Shown here piece after piece: positions 13,936 through 22,615 of a stretch of 26,117 bases of DNA (the first letter of the stretch is position 1; each line of letters opens with the position of its first letter). Source of the DNA: CAYLSO01 sp964386525 (GTDB lineage: Bacteria; Eisenbacteria; RBG-16-71-46; DASYSL01). Both the position numbers and the translations under genes were made by a program. The DNA is taken from NCBI GenBank assembly GCA_964386525.1, contig CAYLSO010000111.1:1-26117 (forward strand). The letters are read 5' to 3'. Under the pieces are notes generated by a model. The model saw only the letters and a list, made by a program, of their open reading frames with translations. It searched no databases and was not told the origin of the DNA.

Positions 13936-16644
13936 TCAGTCGTCGAGCGGCAGCGCGGGCCCCACCCGGATGCGGGCGTCGACGGCGATGGCGCCCTGTC
14001 CGGGCGGCAGCACCTTCACCGGGTTCAGGTCCATCTCGCGCAGCTCGGGCAGCGCCTCCGCCAGCGCCGAAACGCGCCGGATGGTCTCGATCAGGGCGCG
14101 GCGGTCGCCGGGCGCGGCGCCGCGGTAGCCGTCGAGCAGCCGGCCCATGCGCAGGCGGCCCACCATCTCCGCCGCGTCCACCTCGGTGACCGGCGGCACG
14201 CGGAACTGCGCGTCGCGCAGCAGCTCGACCAGCACGCCGCCGATGCCCGCCACCACCAGCGGGCCGAAGACGTCGTCGACGGTGACTCCGACCATGGCCT
14301 CGATGCCGCCGCGGATCTCGCGCTGCAGGACCACGCCCTCGAGCCGGTAGCCGGCTTGCGCCACCCGCTCGCGCATGCGTCCTACCGCGTCCTCCACCTG
14401 CTCGCGCGAGCCGAGACCCAGGACCACGCCGCCGGCGTCGCTCTTGTGCACCAGCCCGGGGGCCACCGCCTTGGCGACCAGCGGGAAGCCCATGCGCTCG
14501 GCCGCCGCGGCCGCCTCCGCGGGCGGCACCGCCTGCGCGGCGGCGATCTCGATGCCGGCGGCGCGCAGCACGGTGGCGGTGTCGGCCGCTGCGAGCCACA
14601 CCGGCTCGGCGACGCCCTCCAGGGCGCGCGCCACGACCTGGCGCACGGTGTCGCGGGCGAAGCCTTCGAGGCGCAGGGCCCGGCCCTCCGGGCGCGCCAG
14701 CCAGCGGCCGTAGCGCACCGCCGCGCCCAGGGCCTGGGCGGCGTTCTCCGGAAAGCTGAACGACGGCAGGGCGCCGCGCGGCCCCGAGCGCAGCACGTCG
14801 GGCACGCCGCGCGACGAGAGGAACACCGAGAGCACCGGCTTGTGCGCCGGCACCTCGCCGGCCGCCTCCGCGATGGCCGCGGCGATCTCCTCCGGCTGGG
14901 TGGCGAGCGGCGGCACGTAGAGCACGACCAGGGCGTCCACCTGGGGATCGTTGCCGACCACGGCGACCGCTTGCCGGTACTCCGCCGGGCCGGCCGCGGC
15001 GATCATGTCGATGGGGTTGGAGAGGCCGGCGGTGGCCGGCAGGAACTCGCGCAGCGCGGCGAGCGTCCCGTCGGCGAGCGGCGGCAACGACAGCCCGCGC
15101 GCCTCGCAGGCGTCGGCGAGCAGGATGCCCGGCCCGCCCGCGTTGGTCACCACGCCGACCCGCGGCCCTCTCGGGATGGGCTGGCTGGCGAACAGGGTCA
15201 CGACGTCGAACAGCTCCTCGAGCGTGTCGGTGCGGATGACCCCGGCCTGCTCGAAGAGCGCTTCGACCGCCACGTCCAGCGCCGCCAGCGCGGCGGAGTG
15301 GCTCGAGGCGGCGCGCGTGCCGGCCGCCGAGCGCCCGGACTTCACCGCCACGATCGGCTTCTCCCGCGCGATGTCGCGCGCCAGGCGCGCGAACTTGCGC
15401 GGGTCGCCGAAACTCTCCAGGTAGAGGCCGATGACCCCGGTGCGCGGATCGTCGCGCCAGTAGCAGAGCAGGTCGTTGGCCGAGACGTCCGCCTTGTTGC
15501 CGGCCGAGACGAAGGTGGACACGCCGATGTTGAGCGTCTTGGCGTAGTCCAGCACGGCGAGCCCGAGCGCCCCGCTCTGCGACAGGAAGCCGACGTTGCC
15601 GGCCGGCGGGTAGACCGGTGCGAAGGTGCCGTTGAGCGAGATCGCCGGGTCGGTGTTGGCGAGCCCCATGCAATTGGGGCCGATCAGCCGCATGCCGGCC
15701 TTGCGCGCGACGTCGCGCAGGCGCCGCTGCGCCGAGCGCCCCTCGGGGGAGACCTCGGCGAAGCCGGCCGAGATGACGCAGGCGCCGCGCACGCCGAGCG
15801 CGGCGCACTCGACGAGCACGCCTTCCACCGCCGGCGCCGGCACGGCGATGATCGCCAGGTCGAACGGCCGCCCGATGGCCGTCACCGACGGATAGCAGCG
15901 GTAGCCGAGGATCTCCTCGGCCTTGGGGTTCACCAGGAAGACCTCGCCGGTGTAGCCGAACTTGCGCAGGTTGACCACGTGCTGGTGGCCGATGGTGCCG
16001 GGCGACCGCGAGGCGCCGACCACGGCCAGCGAGCCCGGCGCCAGCAGGGGCCGGAGGCTCTCGGCGACGGCCTTGCCCTCGCGCCGTAGGGAGGCCGCCA
16101 TCAGGTCGTCGGAGAGCGCGGTGGCGAAGGCGACGCGCGCCCGTCCGGCGCCTTCCCAGCGCCGCAGCGCCAGACCGCTGCGCTCGAAGACCTCGAGCAC
16201 GCGCTGCGTGTCGCCCACCACGTCGGCGCGAAACTCGCCGATGCCGTGGGCCCGCGCCAGCCGGATCAATTGCTCGAGCAGCACGGTGCCGATGCCGCGC
16301 CCGCGCTCGCTCCTGGCCACCACCAGGATGACCTCGGCGCGCCCGTCCACGCCGTCCTCGCCCGGCAGATACCGCCCGGCGCCGATGACCCGCTCCCCGC
16401 CCGGACGCCCGGCTTCGACGACGAGCGTGGCGTGCCGCGCCGGCTCGGCCGCCAGCACCTCGCGCGGGCCGGGGGCCGGCCGGCCGTCGCGACCGCGGTA
16501 GAAGCGCTCCTCGAGGGCGCGGTCGCCGGCCTCGGCGACGATGCCGGCCACCGCCGTGGAGTCCTCGGGGCCGGCGGCGCGGATGCGGGCGGAGCTGCCG
16601 TCGCGGAGCACGGCGTCGGTGGCGAACGCGAAGCGTGCGGGCAT
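13936..16644 (-). CDS. GNAT acetyltransferase fused to NDP-forming acyl-CoA synthetase (Pat-like, GNAT at N-terminus)
   Basis: 902 residues from ATG 16644 with AGGGAGGG upstream. Order of domains: GNAT acetyltransferase (about 18-175) with acetyl-CoA loop RGRGIG (114-119); CoA-binding Rossmann domain (about 200-330) starting SLAVVGAS; succinyl-CoA-ligase-like domain with SQSGALG and the histidine H449 in ASSHSAAL; and a C-terminal ATP-grasp domain (about 680-895) with LVAKAVAPGLVHKSDAGG. Pat/PatZ proteins acetylate lysines, for example in acetyl-CoA synthetase, but there the GNAT domain is C-terminal and the synthetase part is generally taken to be inactive. Here the order is reversed and the position of the phosphorylated histidine in ADP-forming synthetases is a histidine, so the synthetase half may work. 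It follows the P-type ATPase gene by 14 bases and probably shares its transcript. Target proteins are unknown. Confidence 0.88.
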   Translation of the reverse strand: MPARFAFATDAVLRDGSSARIRAAGPEDSTAVAGIVAEAGDRALEERFYRGRDGRPAPGPREVLAAEPARHATLVVEAGRPGGERVIGAGRYLPGEDGVDGRAEVILVVARSERGRGIGTVLLEQLIRLARAHGIGEFRADVVGDTQRVLEVFERSGLALRRWEGAGRARVAFATALSDDLMAASLRREGKAVAESLRPLLAPGSLAVVGASRSPGTIGHQHVVNLRKFGYTGEVFLVNPKAEEILGYRCYPSVTAIGRPFDLAIIAVPAPAVEGVLVECAALGVRGACVISAGFAEVSPEGRSAQRRLRDVARKAGMRLIGPNCMGLANTDPAISLNGTFAPVYPPAGNVGFLSQSGALGLAVLDYAKTLNIGVSTFVSAGNKADVSANDLLCYWRDDPRTGVIGLYLESFGDPRKFARLARDIAREKPIVAVKSGRSAAGTRAASSHSAALAALDVAVEALFEQAGVIRTDTLEELFDVVTLFASQPIPRGPRVGVVTNAGGPGILLADACEARGLSLPPLADGTLAALREFLPATAGLSNPIDMIAAAGPAEYRQAVAVVGNDPQVDALVVLYVPPLATQPEEIAAAIAEAAGEVPAHKPVLSVFLSSRGVPDVLRSGPRGALPSFSFPENAAQALGAAVRYGRWLARPEGRALRLEGFARDTVRQVVARALEGVAEPVWLAAADTATVLRAAGIEIAAAQAVPPAEAAAAAERMGFPLVAKAVAPGLVHKSDAGGVVLGLGSREQVEDAVGRMRERVAQAGYRLEGVVLQREIRGGIEAMVGVTVDDVFGPLVVAGIGGVLVELLRDAQFRVPPVTEVDAAEMVGRLRMGRLLDGYRGAAPGDRRALIETIRRVSALAEALPELREMDLNPVKVLPPGQGAIAVDARIRVGPALPLDD

Positions 16645-16658
16645 CGGGGTTCCCTCCC

Positions 16659-19343
16659 TCACCGGGGGCGGCCGCGCCGCTGCCACCACTTGGCCGCCTC
16701 CAGGACCGGCGAGACGGTGAAGGCCAGCGTAATGACGATCAGCCAGTCCGCCGGCGGCAGGCTGTAGGTGCCGAAGGGCGCGTGCAGGAACGGCAGGTGG
16801 ACAACTCCGACGAGCATCGCCACCTGCGTGAGGATGGCCCAGTTGAGCCAGCGGTTGGCGAACGGCCGGTGCAGCACCGAGAGGTGGTCGGAGCGGAAGT
16901 TGTAGGCCTTGAAGAACTGGATCAGCACCAGCGACACGAAGGTCATGGTCATGGCCTCGGCCGGGTCGAGGCCGGAGCGCAGCGCCCACACGAAGAGGCC
17001 GAGGTTGACCGCCGTGGACCACAGGCCGCCGACGAGCATGAGCGTCACCACCGGCCGGGTGAAGATGCCGGTGCGCGGATCGCGCGGCGGGCGCCGCATG
17101 AGGTCCGGCTCGGGCGGGTCCACGGCCAGGGCCAGGGCCGGCAGCCCGTCGGTGGCCAGGTTGACGTACAAGATCTGCACGGCGCTCAGGGGCAGCGGCA
17201 GACCGGCCAGCGAGGCGCCGGCCATCAGGCCGATCTCGCCGATGTTCGACGACAGCAGGTACATCAGGTACTTCTTGATGTTGCCGAAGATGCCCCGGCC
17301 TTCCTCCACGGCCGCGACGATGGAGGCGAAGTTGTCGTCGGTCAGGGTCATAGCGGCGGCTTCCTTGGTGACGTCCGTGCCGGTCACGCCCATGGCGATG
17401 CCGATGTCGGCCTTCTTGAGGGCGGGGGCGTCGTTCACCCCGTCGCCCGTCATGGCGACGATGTGGCCGCGCTTCTGCAGGGCCGCGACGACGCGCAGCT
17501 TGTGCGCCGGCGAGACGCGTGCGTAGACCTGCACCTCCTCCACGACGCGGTCGAACTCCGCCTCGCCCAGCGCTTCCAGCTCCGCCCCGGTGAGGATGCG
17601 GCCGTCGGTCAACAGGCCCAGCTCGCGGGCCACCGCCTGCGCGGTGAGCGGGTGGTCGCCGGTGATCATCACCGCGCGGATCCCCGCCCGCTCGCAGGTG
17701 GCGATCGCGGCGCGGGCCTCGGGCCGCGGCGGGTCGATCATGCCCACCAGGCCGAGGAAGGTCAGCCCGTGCTCGGCGGTCTCGAGCGTGGCGCCGGGCT
17801 TGGCCGCCACGGCCAGCACGCGCAGCGCCTCGCCGGCCAGGCGGCGGGCGGTCTCCAGGACCGCCTGGCGGCCGGCGGCGTCGAGCGGGGCGTCGCCGTC
17901 GGCGGTCGACTGCCGGAGGCACGCGCCGAGCACCACCTCCGGGGCTCCCTTGCAGCAGGCGAGAGCGCCGTCCGGGCCGGCATGCAGCGTCGTCATGCGC
18001 TTGGCTTCGGAGGTGAACGGGATCTCGTTCACGCGCGGGAACTGCAGGTCGAGGTCGGTCTTGTGCAGCCCGGCCTTGGCCGCGGCCACCACCAGCGCGC
18101 CCTCGGTCGGGTCGCCCTTGACGTGCCAGCGGCCCTCCGGCTGGCTGTGGACGATGCGGGCGTCGGAGGCGAGCACCGCGGCCTGCAGGAGCCGGCGCAG
18201 CGCGGCGGAGGGCGCGACCGCGAGGCCGTCGCGCGAGAATTCGCCGTGCGGCTCATAGCCGCTTCCCGAGATCTCGAGCACCTGGCCCGCGACCAGGACG
18301 CGGCGCGCCGTCATCTCGTCCTTGGTCAGGGTGCCGGTCTTATCGGAGCAGATGACGGAGGTGCTGCCCAGGGTCTCGACCGCCGGCAGGCGGCGCATGA
18401 GGGCGTGGCGCCGGACCATGCGCTGCACGCCGATGGCGAGCGAGATGGTGACCACCGCGGGCAGCGCCTCCGGCACCGCGGCGACCCCGAGGGCGATGCC
18501 GAAGATCAGCATCTCGACGGGCGGCAGCCCGCGGATCAGCCCGAGCCCCACGATGCCGGCCACCACCAGGAAGCTGGCCCGCGCGAGCGCGCCGCCCACG
18601 CGGTCCAGATTCGCCTGCAGGGGGGTGCGGGTGGTCTCCACGGCGTGCAGCATCCCGGCGATCTTGCCGAACTCGGTCTCCATGCCGGTGGCGACGACCA
18701 GCCCGCGGCCCCGGCCGTAGGTGGCGACCGTCCCGGCGTAGGCCATGTTGCGGCGGTCGCCGAGCGGCAGCTGCCCGTCGGGGAGCGCGCCGCCCTGCTT
18801 CTCGATCGCCTGGGACTCGCCGGTGAGCGCGGCCTCGTCGACCTGCAGGTTCACGATCTCGACCAGGCGCACGTCGGCCGGCAGCCGGTCGCCGGCGCGC
18901 AGCAGGACGACGTCCCCGGGCACCAGCTCCCGCGCCGGGATCTCGACCTCCTCGTCGTCGCGCAGCGCGGTGGCGGTGGGCGCGGCCATGCGGTGCAGAG
19001 CTTCGATGGCGCGCTCGGCGCGGAACTCCTGCGCGAACGCCAGCAGCACCGAGAAGAGCAGGATGGCGGCGATGGCCACCGCCTCCACCTCGTGCCCGAG
19101 GGCGGCGGAGACGGCCGCGGCGGCGAGCAGGATGATGATCAGGACGTTCTTGAACTGGTCGAACAGGATCTTCCACGGCGAGATGCGGCGGCCGGCCTGC
19201 AGCTCGTTGGGGCCGTAGCGGGCCTGCCGCCGCGCGGCCTCGTCGCCGGTCAGCCCGGCGGGGGAGGACTCCACCAGCGCGAACGCCGCCCCCTCGGAGA
19301 GGGTGTGGGGCAGGGGAGCCGGCGCAGGGAAGGAAGTGGTCAT
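16659..19343 (-). CDS. P2A-type cation-transporting ATPase, probably Ca2+
   Basis: 894 residues, ATG 19343 with AGGAGACC upstream. An N-terminal cation-ATPase domain is followed by the actuator motif TGES (174-177), M4 motif PEALP (291-295), phosphorylation site DKTGTLT with D334, KGAPE in the nucleotide domain and hinge GDGVND (633-638). Ten membrane helices are expected. The M5 residues N700 and E703 (SSNIGE) and M6 residues N728, T731 and D732 (NLATDGLP) match the Ca2+ ligands of SERCA with the same 28-residue spacing. The M8 position near VLIQFF has glutamine where SERCA has glutamate, so one-site or altered specificity is possible. It would export Ca2+ (or Mn2+) from the cytoplasm using ATP. 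It is first of a two-gene unit with the acetyltransferase fusion. A Na+ pump of the same class is the main alternative. Confidence 0.92.
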   Translation of the reverse strand: MTTSFPAPAPLPHTLSEGAAFALVESSPAGLTGDEAARRQARYGPNELQAGRRISPWKILFDQFKNVLIIILLAAAAVSAALGHEVEAVAIAAILLFSVLLAFAQEFRAERAIEALHRMAAPTATALRDDEEVEIPARELVPGDVVLLRAGDRLPADVRLVEIVNLQVDEAALTGESQAIEKQGGALPDGQLPLGDRRNMAYAGTVATYGRGRGLVVATGMETEFGKIAGMLHAVETTRTPLQANLDRVGGALARASFLVVAGIVGLGLIRGLPPVEMLIFGIALGVAAVPEALPAVVTISLAIGVQRMVRRHALMRRLPAVETLGSTSVICSDKTGTLTKDEMTARRVLVAGQVLEISGSGYEPHGEFSRDGLAVAPSAALRRLLQAAVLASDARIVHSQPEGRWHVKGDPTEGALVVAAAKAGLHKTDLDLQFPRVNEIPFTSEAKRMTTLHAGPDGALACCKGAPEVVLGACLRQSTADGDAPLDAAGRQAVLETARRLAGEALRVLAVAAKPGATLETAEHGLTFLGLVGMIDPPRPEARAAIATCERAGIRAVMITGDHPLTAQAVARELGLLTDGRILTGAELEALGEAEFDRVVEEVQVYARVSPAHKLRVVAALQKRGHIVAMTGDGVNDAPALKKADIGIAMGVTGTDVTKEAAAMTLTDDNFASIVAAVEEGRGIFGNIKKYLMYLLSSNIGEIGLMAGASLAGLPLPLSAVQILYVNLATDGLPALALAVDPPEPDLMRRPPRDPRTGIFTRPVVTLMLVGGLWSTAVNLGLFVWALRSGLDPAEAMTMTFVSLVLIQFFKAYNFRSDHLSVLHRPFANRWLNWAILTQVAMLVGVVHLPFLHAPFGTYSLPPADWLIVITLAFTVSPVLEAAKWWQRRGRPR

Positions 19344-19446
19344 GGTCTCCTGTCTCGCGGGCCGGCGCCGTCCGCCGGGCCGCCCGCGGGCGGGGCTAAG
19401 ATAACGCGCCGGGGCGGGAATGCGGAGGGCTTCCCGACGCCGGCGG

Positions 19447-19455
19447 TGCTAGACT
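19447..19455 (+). promoter_or_regulatory. Candidate extended -10 for the universal stress protein gene
   Basis: TGCTAGACT (TGn plus TAGACT) lies about 105 bases before the usp start in the 216-base divergent gap. No clear -35. On the opposite strand TATCTT (19398-19403) is a weak -10 candidate for the ATPase gene. Confidence 0.25.
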
Positions 19456-19559
19456 CCGCAACGCTCGCCGGCCGGGCCCGAGCGGGGCCCGCCGCTACCC
19501 CGCCCGCCACCGCCCCGCCCGGGGCGCCGCGGCCCCGCCGCGCGCGGCAAGGAGGCGCC

Positions 19560-20417
19560 ATGCGTGTCCTGCTGGCAGTCGACGGTTCGGATCCTTCCCT
19601 GGAGGCGGCGCGCTCACTCGCCCACCTCTCGCCGGCGGAAGAGATCGTGCTCCTGCACGCCATCGAGACCCCATCGATGTACTTCCTCTCCGGGCCGGAG
19701 GTCGTGCTCGGCGACACCACTCTGCTGCAGCGCGAGATCGAGGCGCGCGGCCGTGAGCTGCTCGAGCGCGTCGCCGCACTCCTGCCGCCGGCGGGCGCCG
19801 TGACCCGCCGGCTGGCGGCCGGTTCCGCCGCCGCCGCCATCCTGGAGGCCGCCGACCGCGAGCGCGCCGATCTCATCGTCCTCGGGGCCCGCGGCCTCGG
19901 GCGGCTCAAGGAGATGGTCGTCGGCAGCGTCTCGCATCGCGTGCTGCACCATGCGCCGTGCCCGGTGTGGGTGATCCACGGTCCCGTGCCGAGCCTGCGG
20001 CGGGCGCTGCTCCCGCTCGGGGGAGAGGAGGACGCGGACGCCGCCCTGCGCTTCTTCGGCAAGCGGCCCTTCCCGGATTCCGTGGAGGTGCACGTCCTGT
20101 CGGTCGTGCCGCTCAGCGATCCGCTCTGGCCGCTGGAGGCCATCAAGCGCGAGGCTCTCGTGCAGCAGCAGATCGAGGCCGCGGGCCGCTTCGTGCAGCA
20201 GACGGCCCGCCGGCTGGAGGAGGCGGGCTATCGCGCGGTCGGCGCGGCCGGGCTCGGCTGGCCGGCGGAGACCATCCTGCAGGAGGCCGTGAACCGCCAG
20301 GCCGATCTCGTGGTCATGGGGTCGCACAGCCGCAAGGGGGTCAAGCGGCTGCTGCTCGGCAGCGTCTCGCACGCCGTGCTGCACCACGCCAAGACGTCCG
20401 TGCTGCTGTTCCACTGA
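19560..20417 (+). CDS. Tandem-domain universal stress protein (UspA family)
   Basis: 285 residues from ATG 19560, with AAGGAGG six bases upstream. There are two Usp domains in a row, about 1-142 and 147-285. Each ends with the ATP-binding signature G-x2-G-x9-G-S: GARGLGRLKEMVVGSVS (109-125) and GSHSRKGVKRLLLGSVS (254-270). The first begins VLLAVDGS, also typical. Both domains therefore look able to bind ATP. Usp proteins are cytoplasmic and help survival under stress or energy limitation by mechanisms that differ between members. The gene is transcribed away from the P-type ATPase/acetyltransferase pair and is convergent with capA. No further function can be read from the sequence. Confidence 0.93.
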   Translation: MRVLLAVDGSDPSLEAARSLAHLSPAEEIVLLHAIETPSMYFLSGPEVVLGDTTLLQREIEARGRELLERVAALLPPAGAVTRRLAAGSAAAAILEAADRERADLIVLGARGLGRLKEMVVGSVSHRVLHHAPCPVWVIHGPVPSLRRALLPLGGEEDADAALRFFGKRPFPDSVEVHVLSVVPLSDPLWPLEAIKREALVQQQIEAAGRFVQQTARRLEEAGYRAVGAAGLGWPAETILQEAVNRQADLVVMGSHSRKGVKRLLLGSVSHAVLHHAKTSVLLFH

Positions 20418-20442
20418 GCGGCGGGCGCCGGGCGGGCGCCGC
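20418..20442. terminator. GC hairpin between convergent usp and CapA-family genes
   Basis: GCGGCG (20418-20423) pairs with CGCCGC (20437-20442) with GC-rich sequence between, filling the 24-base gap between two convergent stop codons. No T-tract. It resembles the hairpin at 13910-13933 in position and style. Confidence 0.35.
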
Positions 20443-21623
20443 TAGCCGGAGGCCGAGCGTTCCGCCGCGGCCGCCGGCGTGACGCGCACCGCGCGGCCCT
20501 CGTCGTGGATCGCGGTGCCCATCTCGGCGCACAGCTCCGCCAGCTTGCGCACCAGCCAGGTGCGGGCGCGGCCGCACGCCACGTGCGCGCGCATGTCGGC
20601 GATGGCCACCGGCACGACCCGGAGACTGTCGACCCGCGACGGGCCGACGCGCAGCAGGAACAATCCCGAGAGGTCGTTGCGCAGGGTTTCGTCCGCCGCG
20701 TAGTCGTCGATCAGATCGCCGGCGTCGTAGAGGATGGGCCGGCCGCGATGCCATTCGATGCCCTGCACCACGTGCGCCCCGTGGCCCCAGAAGGCGTCGG
20801 CGCCGGCCTCGATGAGGCGGCGCGCGAACTCGCGGAACTCGCGCGGCGGGCGGTCGCGCAGGTTGGGGCCGCCGTGCACCGAGACGATGCAGAAGTCGGC
20901 GTCGCGCTTGGCCTCGGCCACCGTGCCCGCGATCTCGGCCAGCGTGCTCGGCTTGGGCGGTACGGGGATGTAGTGGATGCCGGGCGACTCGGGCGTCGCG
21001 GCCCACCCCGGTGGCGAGTCGGCGATGGCCACGACCGAGACGCTGAGGCCGCCGGCCGCCAGCCGGGCCGGCGCGCGCGCTGCCGCCAGATTGCTCCCGG
21101 CGCCGGCGTGCGCGATGCCCGCCTGGTCGAGGACGGCGAGCATCTCCTCCATGCCTTCGAAGCCGAAGTCGCAGGCGTGGTTGTTGGCCAGGGCGGCCAA
21201 GTCCACGCCGGCCAGCTTGAGCGTCTCGACGGCCGAGGGCCGGGCGCGGAAGTAGAAGGCCCGGTAGGCGCCGTCGTGCCCGCGATCGGCGGCCTGGGTG
21301 AGCGCGCACTCGAGGTTGACCATGCGCAGGTCGGCGCCGCGCAGCAGCGGCAGCACGTCGCCCCACGGGTAGGCGAAGCCGCGGTCGGCGATGCAGCCGT
21401 CCACGAGGCGGCCGAGCATCACGTCGCCCATCAGGGCGATGGTGCACCCGGGTCCGGGAGGGGTCTGGGCCTTGCCGAAGCGGCCGGAGCGGCCGGAGCG
21501 CGGGGCCGCGCCCGGCGCTGCCGCCCGCCCGCCGCGCGCCCGGCCGCTCTGCCCGTCTGCGCCGCCCTTTCCCGTCACCGGCCCCGCCCCCGCCTGCTCC
21601 GCCCCTGGACCCGTCCCCGGCAT
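20442..21623 (-). CDS. CapA/PGA_cap family metallophosphatase-like protein
   Basis: 393 residues if started at ATG 21623. A GTG at 21674 would add 17, and later starts are possible because the first 60 residues are low-complexity Gly/Ala/Arg with no clear RBS. The family domain begins with IALMGDVMLGR (GDVMLGR at 66-72), then NLECALT, ANNHACDFG, SVHGGPN and WGHGAHVVQGIE, followed by YDAGDLIDDY. These conserved D, N, E and H residues form the metallophosphoesterase-like metal site of CapA/PgsA-type proteins. Founding members belong to poly-gamma-glutamate capsule synthesis, but most homologues stand alone, as here, with no capB/capC nearby. Function is therefore uncertain. It lies downstream of a phosphoribosyltransferase gene on the same strand with 183 bases between. 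Confidence 0.85.
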   Translation of the reverse strand: MPGTGPGAEQAGAGPVTGKGGADGQSGRARGGRAAAPGAAPRSGRSGRFGKAQTPPGPGCTIALMGDVMLGRLVDGCIADRGFAYPWGDVLPLLRGADLRMVNLECALTQAADRGHDGAYRAFYFRARPSAVETLKLAGVDLAALANNHACDFGFEGMEEMLAVLDQAGIAHAGAGSNLAAARAPARLAAGGLSVSVVAIADSPPGWAATPESPGIHYIPVPPKPSTLAEIAGTVAEAKRDADFCIVSVHGGPNLRDRPPREFREFARRLIEAGADAFWGHGAHVVQGIEWHRGRPILYDAGDLIDDYAADETLRNDLSGLFLLRVGPSRVDSLRVVPVAIADMRAHVACGRARTWLVRKLAELCAEMGTAIHDEGRAVRVTPAAAAERSASG

Positions 21624-21806
21624 TCGTCGGTGAGGACCGTGGAGCCGCCTGATCAGCCGGGATTTGCATACCACGTGCCCACCGCGACCCCTCGGTTCCA
21701 GGCCAGAATCGCGCGGCGCGGCCGGCGGCGGGGGACAGCCTGGCAGGATTTCACAGACTTTCTGTCCTCTTTTCGGTGCGGCCCCCGGCCGTACCTGTGG
21801 CGGCCA

Positions 21807-22511
21807 TCAGCAGCAGGGCGGATCTTCGGGGCCGGGCTCCGTTGCGGGCTCGGGGTGGGGGCTCCACCCGGGCGGCCGCCGCGCCGCGCTCGCGCGCAGG
21901 AGCGCGATGACCTCGTCGTCGGAGACCTGGGTGAAGTCCGCGAAGAACTGGCCGACCGCGCGGAACTGCGGGGGCAGCTCCAGGCACACGACCTCGTCGG
22001 CGGCCTCCGCGATCCGCGCCAGGGTGGGCGGGGGCATCACGGCGGTGGCCGCGACGAGGCGCTCCGGCCGCCGCCGACGCACCGCTCCCAGCGCCACGAT
22101 CATGCTCGCCCCGGTGGCCACGCCGTCGTCCACGACCACCGTCAGCCGCCCGGCGGGGGAGAGCGGCGGCCGCGCCGGCGTGTAGAGGGAGCGGCGCTTG
22201 CGCAGCATGGCGAGCTGCGCCTGACTCTCGCGGCGGATGTAATCCTCATCCACGCCCAGGGCCGCGGCGTTCTCGTCGAGGAAGACGCGCCCCTCCTCGT
22301 CCACCGCGCCGATCGCCAGCTCCGGCTCGCCCGGGGCGCCGAGCTTGTGCACCAGGACCACGTCCAGGTCGCCGTCCAGCTCGCGGGCCAGCACGTCGCC
22401 CAGCACCACCGCGCCGCGGGGCACCGCCAGGATCAGGGGGTCGCGCCCGCGCAGCCCGGCCAGCTTCTCGGCGAGCCGCACCCCCGCCTCCTCGCGATCG
22501 CGAAACAGCAT
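21807..22511 (-). CDS. Phosphoribosyltransferase-fold protein
   Basis: 234 residues from ATG 22511. A GTG nine bases upstream is also in frame, but it lies inside the perfect Shine-Dalgarno GGAGGTGA (22517-22524 on the minus strand), so ATG is the better start. The N-terminus LFRDREEAGVRLAEKL and LAVPRGAVVLGDVLARELD, together with the PRPP-binding loop VVVDDGVATGASM (125-137), place it in the type I PRTase group annotated as predicted phosphoribosyltransferases, which also occurs fused to dienelactone hydrolase domains. The natural substrate is not known for this group. The C-terminus is proline-rich and ends in two cysteines. It is divergent from the archease gene; the 104 bases between the start codons must hold both promoters. 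Confidence 0.87.
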   Translation of the reverse strand: MLFRDREEAGVRLAEKLAGLRGRDPLILAVPRGAVVLGDVLARELDGDLDVVLVHKLGAPGEPELAIGAVDEEGRVFLDENAAALGVDEDYIRRESQAQLAMLRKRRSLYTPARPPLSPAGRLTVVVDDGVATGASMIVALGAVRRRRPERLVAATAVMPPPTLARIAEAADEVVCLELPPQFRAVGQFFADFTQVSDDEVIALLRASAARRPPGWSPHPEPATEPGPEDPPCC

Positions 22512-22544
22512 CGGAATCACCTCCCCCGGGACCCGGGGATGGAT

Positions 22545-22550
22545 TATGCT
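22545..22550 (+). promoter_or_regulatory. Candidate -10 element for the archease-rtcB operon
   Basis: TATGCT lies in GATTATGCT (22542-22550), a nine-base word also found at the likely gltA promoter (12426-12434). It is 65 bases before the archease start. No matching -35 is seen. Confidence 0.3.
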
Positions 22551-22615
22551 CTTTCCCGGGTCCGATGTGGCCGTCCGCAGCGCCCGGGGGTCCTAGGCCG
22601 GAAGGAGGCGCCAGC

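Noticed and set aside
16645..17922. N-terminal extension of the acetyltransferase/acyl-CoA synthetase frame
   Set aside because: It overlaps the C-terminal half of the P-type ATPase in another frame, and its sequence is proline/arginine-rich without homology. ATG 16644 has a good RBS.
16635..19559. Upstream part of the long plus-strand frame that ends in the universal stress protein
   Set aside because: It lies antisense to the P-type ATPase and is His/Arg/Gly-rich. Only the part from ATG 19560 has a RBS and family homology.
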